Source: Pyropia yezoensis (Eukaryota; Rhodophyta; Bangiophyceae; Bangiales; Bangiaceae). Taken from it: 64,000 nt of DNA. This document shows, piece after piece, positions 19,457 through 29,652 of the stretch. Position numbers and translations under genes: made by a program. The DNA is taken from the NCBI GenBank assembly GCA_009829735.1, contig CM020618.1, forward strand, positions 34,820,894 through 34,884,893. The letters run 5' to 3'. A model generated the notes under the pieces. That model was given only the letters and a program-made list of their open reading frames with translations. It was not told the DNA's origin and made no database searches. Numbering within the stretch: the stretch's first letter is position 1; every line of letters begins with the position of its first letter.

Positions 19457-19676
19457 CGCCGCCGCTGCCGGCGGCGGTGCCCCTGGCCGGGCGCCCCCCG
19501 TGGCGGCCGTGCACGCCGCCGTGCGGCTTGCAGGGCGAGGCCGCCGAGCCGACGCTGCCTCCCCGATTGTCGCCGACCATCCACCCGCCGCCGCCGCCGC
19601 CGCCACCGCCCACCCCTGCCGCCACAGCCCCGGCAGCGGCAGCTGCCCGCGCCGCGGCGGCCCGCCAGGCCGCCTA
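19216..19676. other. GC-rich low-complexity DNA after the GATA-like gene
   Basis: CCG/GCC-rich repeats, densest at 19370-19460 and 19590-19640. No recognisable coding or RNA feature on either strand. Confidence 0.4.
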
Positions 19677-19936
19677 GCGAGACTTGACAATCATTGAAAG
19701 AAGGACTGCTGTAATGTTAATTGATACAACTACCGTCGCCACCACCGACTGCCACGTCCGTCGCCTCCACCGACTGCCACGTCCCGGGTGGCCGGTGCAC
19801 GCATAATGCATATGCGGCGACCCGTCCTGGTGGGGATCCGGCCAGCCGGGTCCGTGAAAGACTCTGCCGTGGACGGCTCCCCGCATGCGGCCGCGAGCGG
19901 GAATTCCGCGCGGTGTGGCGATACGTCCATCCCACC
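19677..19936 (+). repeat. Dispersed repeat R, copy 2
   Basis: Direct repeat of 16972-17225, in the same orientation about 2.7 kb away, with scattered substitutions. It carries the same landmarks (CAATCATTGAAA, CCGACTGCCACGTCC, GCATAATGCATATGCGGCG, GATCCGGCCAGCCGGGTCC). Copies 1 and 2 flank the GATA-like gene. Confidence 0.8.
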
Positions 19937-20035
19937 GTGCGCGCCGCCTCCTCCCTCCGGGGAGAGGGGCGCCCGCCCGCACTGCCTGTGCGGTTTTTCC
20001 AGCCGCGCTGATGCCGCTGTTGACGCGTCGCCCTC

Positions 20036-20133
20036 CCCCCCCCCCCCCCCCGAGCCGCGCCCACCCCTCGCGACCTCAGAGCCCCTGCCCTGCTTTGCCC
20101 GCTCCCCCCCCCCCCCCCCCCCCCCCCCCCCCG
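20036..20133 (+). repeat. Two poly-C tracts
   Basis: Runs of about 15 C (20036-20050) and about 26 C (20107-20132). They are prone to polymerase slippage and sequencing error, so frames crossing them are unsafe. Confidence 0.7.
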
Positions 20134-20476
20134 TCCACATTCCCCAAGTGGTGTGGGTTGTGACGGCTGCTGGGCTGCGTTCATGTCAGTGGGGGGGTGC
20201 TTGCATTTGGTGTGGAGGTGTGGAGCGTTGCGGTGCAGACGGGGTGGACGGTCGGGGGTTGGGCGGGCGGAGTACAGGCGCGGCGGCCTTCTACGGAGGA
20301 AGGGGGTGGGTAGCGCCATCCCCGCCAGTGTAGTTTTCCGTCGGCGGCACGCGCGTCGCCGGTGGCTGCGCCATCTCTCGAGCCCACCCCTCGCGGCCAT
20401 CCACCTTCCTGTTTCTCCTCCTCTCCCGACGGGGGAAGACACCAAAAAGCCCACTTTCAGCTCAAACTCCTCAGCC

Positions 20477-21586
20477 ATGACGTATTCTGAGACCCCGCCC
20501 CGGCAGCGACGCGCTTCCCTCCGCCGCCCCCACCCAAGCGGAAGCCCAGGCAGTCGCAGGCCGCAGCCCCCCCCTTCCCCCCCCCCCCCCCCCCCGGGCA
20601 GCCCACACGAGCAGCCGCCACAGCCGGCACAGCCACCCGAAAAAGTCAACTTCCGCTCCCCAGCAGCCGCCGCTACCCACACGCCCCCACCGCGCACAAA
20701 CGCCACCAGCCCGCTATCGGCTGCCACAGAAGGATGCTCATAGTCAGCGACCACGATGGTGCTCCCTAGGTCCCCGCTACCGCTGCCATGGTCGCCCGCG
20801 CCAATGCCAATGCCGGCGCGGAGCCCACCACCTCTGCCACCGCCGCCGCCATCGCCGCCGCCGCCGCCGCCGGCCATGCCAGGTAGGCTTGCCAGGCCTG
20901 AGAGGGGACCCGCCGGGAAGCCTCAAGGGAAGCCCCCTGGGGAGGCGGTCCAGAAACCCCCCGGGAAGCCGACAGGAAACCCAGCCGGGAGTCCAGGGGG
21001 GCGTCCGGCAGGGAAGCTCCTGGGAGAGCCCGCCGGCGACCCCGGGGGGAGCTCTCCCCGCATAGCTTCAATCGCCGCCGCCATCCCCATCCGACGGTCG
21101 GCGCGCAACGCGGCAAGCGCAGCCAGTGCCGCCGCCGCCGCAGCGGGAGTAGCACTACGTGACGCAGCTGTGGCGGCTGCCGCCGCTGCTGCAGCCGCCG
21201 CCAGCGTTGTGGACGTTGAGAGCGGCGGCATGGGCGGCAGGGGGGGGGCAGCTGTGGCATTGGGGGAAAGGGCGGCGGCAGCTGAGGCATGGGCGGGAAG
21301 GGCGGCAGCGCCACGGCGGGCGACCAGGCGCCGGGCATCGCAGCTGCATCCGGGCGCCGCAGCCGGCGAGGGCCAGCGAAGCGGGTCTTACACCATGTCT
21401 CTAACAGACGGCCGATTTGACTGGCAACGCGGCTTGCGCGGCCCGTTGCACGTAGAACTGTCAACACAAAATGACCCGTCGGCGAAACTGGTACATATTC
21501 CGCTTGTCAAATCATTCTCGCGCACCGTCACGACGCCGCCTGCCACCGCCTGCACGGACAAAGGCGTTGCTCGAAAAGTGCATTAA
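20477..21586 (+). CDS. Hypothetical Pro/Gly/Ala-rich frame, in-frame TAG at 20741
   Basis: ATG at 20477 (GCCATGACG) opens MTYSETPPRQRRAS, a Pro-rich and basic segment ending at TAG 20741-20743. The same frame then runs on to 21586 through a collagen-like stretch of Gly-Lys-Pro units (20890-21055), Ala-rich sequence and a more ordinary end (MSLTDGRFDWQRG...). No domain is recognised. The minus strand is also open over much of this interval, so coding status is uncertain. Confidence 0.25.
20890..21055 (+). repeat. Short tandem repeat, GGGAAGCC-type units
   Basis: Imperfect units of about 12 bp centred on CCGGGAAGCC, read as a GKP/GNP/GSP pattern in the plus frame. Confidence 0.5.
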
Positions 21587-22256
21587 ATTGAACCGACGGT
21601 GCACGCCTTGGACGAGCCGCACCGTCCTGGTGGGAAACCATTCTTTCCTTTTTGTATATCCAGCTGGCGCGTGTTTGCGGATTCCACACATACACACTGG
21701 CAGCGCACGTGCCCCGTTTGCTGTCATTGGCGCCGGTAGCAACAAACGCACGAGCCCGAGGGCTTCTGACGTGGCACGACCCCGCCCGCCCCCCTCCCCC
21801 CCCCCCCCCTTCCTGTGCGTGTGCGCCGAGGCACGCGGCTTCTCGTCCTCGCCCCGCTCCCCTCTTCCGGGGGGTTCTTACAGCCACCATCGGCGTGACG
21901 TCCCGCCCCCCCCCCCCTGCTCTAATTCTCGTGTCTGGGCCGCGGTTGTGTCGCGGGATCGAGACGCGACCCATTTCACTGCCACCGGCCCAATCTCCCC
22001 TATTCACACACCCTCCCCGCCCCCGCTCCCTTTCGCGCACCGCCCTCCCCACCCCCCCGCACCCATCTGTCGACCCCCGACGCCGCCTCCCGGGTTGCCT
22101 TTCATTTTCAACCTTCTTTGCCCCTGCCCCCGAGGAAAAACAACCTCCTCCCCCCCGCCCCCCCCCCCGTCAACGACGCCGGCTTTCGTCACCCCACGCG
22201 CCGCACGGACGACCGTTTGCCCTTGTCAGACGCTGCGCTCTGCGCCGGGGTCAGGT
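21587..22256. other. Upstream region of the ParB-like gene
   Basis: C-rich stretches (21788-21808, 21906-21917, 22152-22170) with no recognisable coding content. A TATA-like TGTATATC lies at 21653-21660. It may hold the promoter and leader of the gene at 22257. Confidence 0.35.
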
Positions 22257-23473
22257 ATGGAGTGCTCTGACACCCCGCCATCCCCTCCTACTTCCGTTGG
22301 GGCGGCCAGTCCGCCCCTCGCGGACGACATGGACGTCGAGGACAACGGCCGGGAGGCCACTCCGCTGCTGAGCGACGACGACGCTCTGCTGGACTTTGGC
22401 GACCTCGACGGTCGTGACGACTCGACTTCGGAACCGGTACCGCCGTTGACACAGCCGCAGCCCGGTGGGGGGGACGAGCCGGAGCCGGACGGGATCAGCA
22501 GCTCCTGTTTGGGCGGCGACGACGGAGCCGGTACCGTCCAAATTAACGAACCCCCGGGGACTCCCCCGGATGATCGTCCGCCATAGTGGCGGATCACGGA
22601 CGGGCCCGACGCCGCGCCCGCCGACGGCCCTATATCCCCGTTTTGCACCGTACAAGAGTCGGTGTCCCTTCGAGACTTTGACGTGCTTGGCGAGGGTGTG
22701 CGCGCGTCTCGGGCCTACGTCATCGGCTTGTACTATGAACAGTTTAAGCAGACGGGCTACTGCTGGGTAACACGCTCCCTACGCGTGTGCGGACAAGGCG
22801 GGTATGACTTTGATAAGGACCCGCACGGCGGCGGCGACGGCGGCGGCGGTGACGGCGGTCAACGCCGAAAACGGTACTGGCTCATTGATGGTGACCACCG
22901 GTTTACTGCCTTGATGCGACACCTGAACGAGCGTCACCCACTCTCGCGAGAGTCGGAGCTCTTTGCTGTCGTATCCGTCGTGACAGGTGGCCACTGTCCA
23001 GGACGGACATTATCGTCCTGGGCGGCGCCGCCAACTCTGTCACGGTGCGTACAGAGCCAATGAGTGCGCGTGACCAGCTCACCTGGGCCATTGGTTGGGT
23101 GACGGCGCCCAACGACGTCACACTGGCCAGAGCGTACCACTCCATCACACCGGGCATGCCGCCAGCGGATCTGGCGAAGGCTGTTGGCCTGCTCATCAAG
23201 GAAGAACGCTCGCATGGGGCGGTGCCCCGTAGCATCATAACACAAAGGGAGTTAGGAAACGAGTCCCTGCATAAGCTGCTCAGCTTGGGTGCCGCTGCCG
23301 TGACAGAGCGCGGATCCATCGAGCACATTGTCACCAAGCTGCAGGAGGAAGCCGCCGCCAAGGACAGGAACGGAGCCGCCGGGGGTGCTGTTGCGGTTCG
23401 CTCTCGTGAGCCCCGCGGTGTGCGACGTCGTGCCGCGCGTCTCGCCGGCGGCCCTGTCAGTGGCGGGGTGTAA
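22257..23473 (+). pseudogene. ParB/sulfiredoxin-fold-like protein (TAG and one frameshift)
   Basis: ATG at 22257 starts an acidic, Pro-rich N-terminus (MECSDTPPSPP). An in-frame TAG at 22584-22586 is followed in the same frame by an ordered region containing YWLIDGDHRFTALMRHLN. That fits the (I/V)DGxHRxxAL signature of ParB/Srx-fold proteins, which bind or cut DNA or hydrolyse nucleotides. Near 22990-23005 the frame must shift to continue as TDIIVLGGAANS and a helical C-terminus (SARDQLTWAIGW...) to TAA at 23473. Two lesions point to a pseudogene. In phages, ParB-like domains are often coupled to DPPY DNA methyltransferases, and one lies downstream here. The family call rests on one motif. 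Confidence 0.5.
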
Positions 23474-24066
23474 GGATTTCCCCCCTAATCCCATGCCTAA
23501 TACTTAAGGGATAATATCTGGGACCTCTCCTTACAGATCCTGCCGAATCAACTCCTGGCAACATGGATCAACTCCTTGTATTGTGGGGCATGACGCGGTG
23601 TACCTTCCAGACGCAAGATGAGTCAGCCGCTGTCTCACGGTGTCTGCCGGCCGCACGACAGCAGCGATCGACAGCCCATCATGGCCTGTCGAAAGGCGCC
23701 ACCGTCAGCACCCATGACGAGCCACATCTGCCACAGCTGGCGAGTCCGTTAAAATGTCCTCGCTGCAGCATTGCAGCGATGTGACTGGCTAGCCGGCTGG
23801 CCGATTCGGCCGACTCGATCGAATCGTGCTTACACGCCTCTCGGACCTTCGGGCCGACTGGCGTCTGGAGCCGGCTGGGGCGGCGCCCTAGGCGCCGCAC
23901 GCCGGACCCCTTCGTTTGGGGCAAACTGGGGCTGTACTCCTTTAGTGCGCACGCCCGCCCATGCTTTGTTCTGAGAGCCATGCTTTGTTTTTGGGCCGTT
24001 TTGTGCCTACCGGTGGAGCGACGGGGAAACGCATGCTTTGGGGCACCTCGGGTGCCCCGACGCGAG
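23474..24066. other. Intergenic region with palindromes
   Basis: No convincing gene. It contains a hairpin with perfect 8-bp arms and a CTA loop (23880-23898) and another inverted repeat near 23800-23825 (CGATTC...GAATCG). Confidence 0.4.
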
Positions 24067-24072
24067 TATATA
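24067..24072 (+). promoter_or_regulatory. TATA box upstream of the 2OG oxygenase-like gene
   Basis: TATATA in GAGTATATAGTGCG, within otherwise GC-rich DNA. Transcription would be expected to start about 25-35 bp downstream, which fits the large plus-strand frame that opens at 24266. Confidence 0.5.
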
Positions 24073-24265
24073 GTGCGTGAGTGTCGGCGCCACCGGGGGA
24101 GACCGGAAGGGCAACCACAGACACAGACCAAAGACGACCTTCACCCTTTGAACCTTCTCGATCACCACCGACGTCGCGCCGTCCTCTTCCCCAGACCCAC
24201 CACCGTCACCACCTCCATCCTCTTCCCCGCACCCTGTCGCCCTACTGGCTGGCACGGGTCGCTGA

Positions 24266-25884
24266 CACCATCACGAGTACGTTGAGGGCTGCCCAAGTGT
24301 GGGTGGTTTCTCACACGGGGACGACAACGATGACGATAAAGACGACGACGACTGTTACGTTTCCGACGATCACGATGGCGTCGATGGCGTCGATGGCATT
24401 TCACGTGACTGTGGCAAGGGACCCGCCCGTGACGGCCGAGGCAAGCTACTGCGCCAGCGCGCGAACAGGACGCTCGCGTTTGGGGCGCTTGGGTCCATCC
24501 CGTTCCTCCATCTTCCCGGAGTGCCGCCAGTTGAGAAGAACTCTGCACGTGTGCTGATGGTGGATACGTCTTGGGCGTGGTCCGCGGGGTTCACAGCAGA
24601 CGGCCACATGAACCGTCTGACTCGGGGCGCGGACAGCCCGTTTTACTGGTGCGTGTTGATTTTCATCATGCACGTCATCAACACGGTCACCTCTGAGCGC
24701 TTGTATCGGATCACCCGTGGTGGATTGGAGTAGCATAAGCAGCACGAGCCACACACCACGGAGGAGGGGGAGGGGGGGGATGAGCGCGTGCAGCCCGCGA
24801 CGGTCGCCAAGGTGCCGACGACCTCGGCGACGGCGGAGGCCAAGTCGTTTCCTGCACGCCACGCACAACTCGCCCTCGACGACAGGGTGGCGTCGGCGTT
24901 GCAAGTGTTGCAGCAGCGCCGCCCGGGCCGCTCGCGGACGCCTCGGCACGTGTTGATCGGCGTTTTCTTACGCCACTACACGTGCGAAGAAATGATGGCC
25001 ACCGTGGAGAGAGTAAACAAGGTGACAGGCCAGCGCAAGACTGTCATACAACACGTAGGCGGGAGGGACGGTGCCCAAGTTCCTCATCGGCCAATTATGA
25101 CTGTTCACTTTGCTGCGTGGGCCCAGGACTTTGACGCGTTTGTCAAGACAGAGCCGCCGCCACCACCACCGCCGCCGCCGACGAGCACAATAGCAGAGGA
25201 CATTGTGGCGACCGCTGCCGCTGTGGCCGCTGCCACAGCAACTGCAGGCAAGGTGCTGCCAGTACAGCAGCAGCTGCCCCAGGTCACTGTCGTTCCCGCT
25301 GTGAATGCTGACGTCGGCGGCAACAAGAGGGCCGCCAATGACACCCAGCGGAATGACGGCGAGGCCAGACATCAGTACGAGGCGGACAGTGGTGGTGGTG
25401 GACACGACAAGAGCCACGGCTCCGGCGACGCCGAGGTCTCGCGGTCGGCCTGTTTTGAGACGCCCGTGGAGACGGTGCGGCGGCCGCTCGTTCCCGCCAA
25501 TTTGACGCAGATAGACGACCAGTTGCGGTCATCACCGTCCTCACCGCCGCCGGCCCAGTCGCCGACAAGGGCTCTGTCGGCCAAACCGCCGGAGGCACCT
25601 GCAAATTCCGAGGATGCGCCCGCAGCACCAGCAGCAGCACCAGCAGCAGCACCGCCAGCAGTACCGACAACAGTACCGGAGGCAAGACCAGCAACAGCAG
25701 CATCGCGTGCAGCCGAGGCAGAAGCCAGAGGAGCACCTGCGAGCGCCTTGGCAGCACCGAGCGCCTTGGCGGGTACTGCGGCTGCGGCTGCGGCTGCTGC
25801 TGCCGATTCCGGTGCCAGTGCCGGTGCCGGTGCCCGTTCTGGTCCGGTGAGTGAGGGTGCTGGTACTGATGCCGGTGTGTGTGC

Positions 25885-25918
<34 letters not shown>

Positions 25919-28900
25919 GCAGCTGCAGCAGCACCCGCAGCACCAACAACATCGGCACAAACACCAGCAGCACCTGCACCAGCAGTACCCGCACCAGCAG
26001 CACCTGCACCAGCAGCGCCGGCAGCAGCCGTCGCAGGAGTCACGGATACAGCAGCGAGCGCCTTGGCGGCTGCTGCGGCTGTGGATGTAGCTGCCGCTGC
26101 CGGTCCCCGTGGAGGTGCTCGTGCCGCTGCCACTGCCGCCGCCGCCGCCGCTGCCGCTGCCGCTGCCGCTGCCCCTGTTTCTGTCGCTGCCGCTGCTGCG
26201 GGTGGAAGTGGTGGGCCGGCGGATGGCTCGACGTCGGCCACCGCATTTTGGTGACGCCACGCCCGCAGCGCCGCCAATCGGGCGACGCGACAAGCGTCCC
26301 TTGCGGGGGCGGCACACGGCGGCGGTGGTGGGTCCAGAACACTGACCAAGAAGAAAGCGCGCTCCAACCGTGCGCGCCGCCCTCAGGCCAAGGCGACCGC
26401 AAACGCAGCCGACAAGAGCGACGGGGTGTTCAAGCGCACGCCGCGAAAATTCAGCAAGGCCACGCATGGCGCGGGCAAGAAACAAGTGGGTGGAAGCCCC
26501 GAAGAAGCAGGGCCTGCTCCCTCGGGCGGCGGTGGGGTAGGCCCTTCGACGCGGCGGTACACCGATACGGTGCCGCCAGTAGCAACCTCCCGAGCACTCG
26601 ACGCTACTGCGAGGCGAGCGGCTCTTGGTTGCCCTCTACCACCGACGCGCTCGGCGGCGGCTGCTACTGGTGCTGCTGGTGCTGACACAGAGGAGCAAGA
26701 GGACGCGTGCGTGGCGCCTCAGCGGGCGCCGCGGGAAGAGGTATTGCCTCCATTTGCGGCGCTGTTGCCGCTGGAGCACCAGGCGCGGAACTTTCTGGAG
26801 CTCGGCGTCTGATACGACGCGGACGCCCGGGCGAAGGCGTACATGGTCAACGCGGGCGCACGGGTTGCGCTGGGCGCCAGGGTAGACACGAACGTCATGT
26901 CGTCGGGCTGGCCCGAGGAAGTCTTGTCCATTTTGAAGACGACGGCCGCGTCAGTGCTTGCGACCGAGCTTTTTGAGCGCGGCTGGGCTATTCTCCATGG
27001 CGCCTTCGCCGTAGGTATGCCCGTCATGCACATGGCCGACGACGACGGCGGGGGCGGCGGTGGGAGTGGCGGCGGTATCCATGCGGCGGCGGGGCAGTCC
27101 TCGCGGCTGCAAGCCCGCCCTAGGGCGGAGTCGGGCACGGGGACGGTGGGATGGGTGTTGAGCGTTGTGGATGCGACGCTGCACGAGCTCATGCGCAGGT
27201 TTCCTGGGAAGGCAGAGCTGGTGAGACGGGCCAAGCAGGGGCAGCGGCGGGGTGCCAGTGCAAGGTGCAGTCGGAAGGGCGACACTGGTCGCGTCGCTGC
27301 TGGGGGTCGCGGTACTGTTGCGGGTGATACACCCCACGGTACAGACAACGGGGGGCTGCACGTGGATGACCTGTGGTCGCCCATCATCAACACCAACATT
27401 GCTTTGCTGGACCGCAAGTTCACCAGCAAAGGGCAAGGCCGGCTTACCGTAGGGGTGGACGCGCTCTGCAGCTCAGACGACAACGAGCGTCACAGCCTGT
27501 ACCTGTGCAAGTTGGCGGCCGATGTGGGTATGGTGGCCCTGGCGTACAAGGTCCTTCGCGGCCTTCAGAGCGTTGAAGCGGCACGCCGCGAGCTCTCGCA
27601 GCTGCCCCACGCCCGGCCCGGTCGGAACCCGATTCCCGCCAAGCCCACTCAGCCCGTCCCCGGGCCTACCGAGCAGCATTTTGTCGGCAGCCGAGACGAC
27701 GCACTGCCACCGCTTCGCGTTCGTGCTCCTCGGACGGGCTCGAGGGTGCTGCTGACGACTGCCGGCGCAGTGCCACAGGTCCCGCACGTTGAATTGCCAG
27801 TTTGGTCGTCCGCCGAGTGTCGACCGCGTCGCCGCGGTGGCGGCGGTGGTGGTGGGCCGGGCCGGAGCGAGCGTCGCAAGGGTTCCTCCTCGCACGGGGC
27901 CCTTGGTGTCAGCAGCATTATGGACGATAATGGAAAATACGCCGATGACGACGAGGACACTGGCAATGACGTGCAGGTGGTCTCTGATCCTGTGTACGAG
28001 ATGCCTCTGACGAGACGTTTTTTTGCTCTTGAGTCTGGGGCAGACGCATTTTCTCTGCGCGTCTGGCCGGGAAGCGTGCTGGCCTTGCAGCGGAAAGCCG
28101 ACGACCCCACCTTACGCGACCAATTAGTAATGCCCATGTCGTTAGTCGTGCCGCCCAACTCTTTCCTCATTGTTCGCAGTGAACTTGTGCACGGCGGCAC
28201 AGGCGCCAAGGATGACGTGTGGCGAGCTCACAAGGCCCTCCCAGAAGTGAATTACCCGCGCAGCATTCGCCTCCACATGTGCCTGCAGCACGAGGACGAC
28301 CCGCTATACGATGCAGTGTTTCTGCCTCTAAGTGCAGGCGTGTTTCTCTCTCCTGATGACGTGGCAGCCCGCCGCCGTCTCCGTGAGCGCGGCCGGTGCA
28401 CCGACTGCGGCCAGCGTGTCTCCGAAAACAATGGTGGCGACGGTGACGGCGACAGCGGGAGCGACGTCGGCAGCGACGTCGGCGGCGACAGCGGCAGTGA
28501 CGTCAGCAGCGACAGCGACAGGAACAGGGGCAGCGGCAGCGGCAGCGGCAGCGGCAGCGGCGGCGGCAGCGGCAGCGGCAGCGACGGCGGCAGTGACGGC
28601 GAGAGTGACGGCGACAGCGCCAGCGACGACGGCAGTGACAGTGACAGCCGTAGCGGCAGCGACAGCGACAGCGGCAGTAGCGGCGACAACGACGGCGACA
28701 GCGGCAGCGACGACGGCAGTGACAGAGACAGCGGCAGCGACGACGGCAGTGACAGTGACAGCGTAAGCGAGTACGTCCTCGTCGCCGCCGACGGCAAAGG
28801 CGGGCGTGTCGGCGACAGGAGTCCCGGCGCCCAACATGTTACCTCAGCTGTTGGTTGTGCCAAGGGGAAGGGGCGAACAGCAGCGCCGCCGCATTCATCC

Positions 28901-29064
28901 CGCGCCGTCAGCGGCGGCGGTGGCCGCGGCGGTGGCCGCGGCGGCGGCGGCGGCGGCGGTAGAGCCAGAGACAGCAGCCAGCCGTCCGTCGAGGTGCCGT
29001 CGAGTGTAGCACGGCGGCGGACCGCACGGCCCAAGCCCGAGGCCCGCGAACTGGAAACCTCAAG
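24266..29064 (+). pseudogene. Large 2OG-Fe(II) oxygenase-like protein, part 1 (split by element C)
   Basis: One frame runs from 24266 to the element C insertion, with only three stops: TAG 24731, TGA 26252, TGA 26810. No frameshift is needed. Order: acidic Asp run; ordered segment (LMVDTSWAWSAGF); helical segment (TPRHVLIGVFLRHYTCEEMM); Ala/Pro-rich linker; basic segment; then a double-stranded beta-helix oxygenase-like region. The latter has ELFERGWAILHGAF typical of the N-terminus, HVD as the HxD metal site (27359-27367), a distal His in LVHGG (28190) and Arg in RSIRLHMCL (28268). A Ser/Asp/Gly-repeat tail follows. HxD to distal His spans about 277 residues, a long insert. Such enzymes oxidise nucleic-acid bases, proteins or small molecules; the substrate is unknown. 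No clear ATG start was found. Confidence 0.5.
28440..28775 (+). repeat. GGCAGCGAC-type microsatellite coding for Ser/Asp/Gly repeats
   Basis: Three- and six-base units encode alternating Ser-Gly and Ser-Asp in the tail of the oxygenase-like gene. It forms an acidic, probably disordered linker. Confidence 0.75.
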
Positions 29065-29533
29065 TGTGGCAGTATTGACCCCCAGGTAGGGGGGCAACAC
29101 GTGCCATGCAAGGGGCGGCAGGCCACTAGCCTGATCCGTTCCTCCCCCTGCATTTGGGTCCATATTCCCTAAGTTTGGGATAGTTAGCTTAGTAGTAAAT
29201 CCAACTTGGATTTGAGGGTTTTCTGCATTTATCGTCTTGAATTTTCGTGTGGCCTGGTGGGCAGGTGCTGGGGTGGGAGATTCTGAGTGGCGAGATTCTG
29301 AGTGGACCCTGGGGGGATAAGGGGAGGGACAGCGGGGCTTGGCCCTGCGTCCCCGTCCCGACCAAAAAACTGTTGGACCACACACCATCCTCTTGTTTGT
29401 CCATGGGGGGTTTGCCCCACAACAGCGACAGAGTGTGTGCGACTTGCACTTCTTCCGGTTCCCCCGACACGGGAGGCAGCCCTTGTACACCGCCCCAACT
29501 TGGGTGCCGTGTGTGCATGTGGTTTTTGCCACA
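29065..29533 (+). repeat. Element C 5' LTR (469 bp)
   Basis: TGTGGCAGTATTG...TTTTTGCCACA. A 14-bp sequence GAGATTCTGAGTGG is repeated in tandem at 29277-29305, a possible enhancer-like duplication seen in all family 2 LTRs here. The upstream oxygenase-like frame reads seven codons into the LTR (VAVLTPR) before a stop. Confidence 0.93.
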
Positions 29534-29535
29534 TT

Positions 29536-29553
29536 TGGTGGAGCAGCAGGGGA
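29536..29553 (+). promoter_or_regulatory. Element C primer-binding site
   Basis: TGGTGGAGCAGCAGGGGA begins two bases after the LTR. It is identical to the site in family 1 although the LTRs are unrelated. Confidence 0.8.
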
Positions 29554-29652
29554 CAGAGGTAAGCTTTACCTCCGGGTGCACCCGGGTGTAGGGGGCCCTC
29601 TGTCTCAGAGGAACGGTGGACTTGGACCGTGTCATACGGATCGTCAGCCAAC

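Noticed and set aside
16972..19936. Copies 1 and 2 of repeat R as LTRs of a small element around the GATA-like gene
   Set aside because: No TG...CA ends, target duplication, primer-binding site or polypurine tract was found, and copy 3 occurs alone and inverted elsewhere.
25284..26485. Minus-strand frames rich in Leu/Val or Cys/Arg opposite the Ala-rich linker
   Set aside because: They mirror GCA/GCC repeats of the plus-strand gene, and their composition is set by the repeat.
28252..29532. A 426-aa minus-strand open frame across the Ser/Asp repeat and into the LTR
   Set aside because: It is the complement of a GAC/AGC microsatellite plus LTR sequence and has no recognisable content. The opposite strand holds the oxygenase-like gene.
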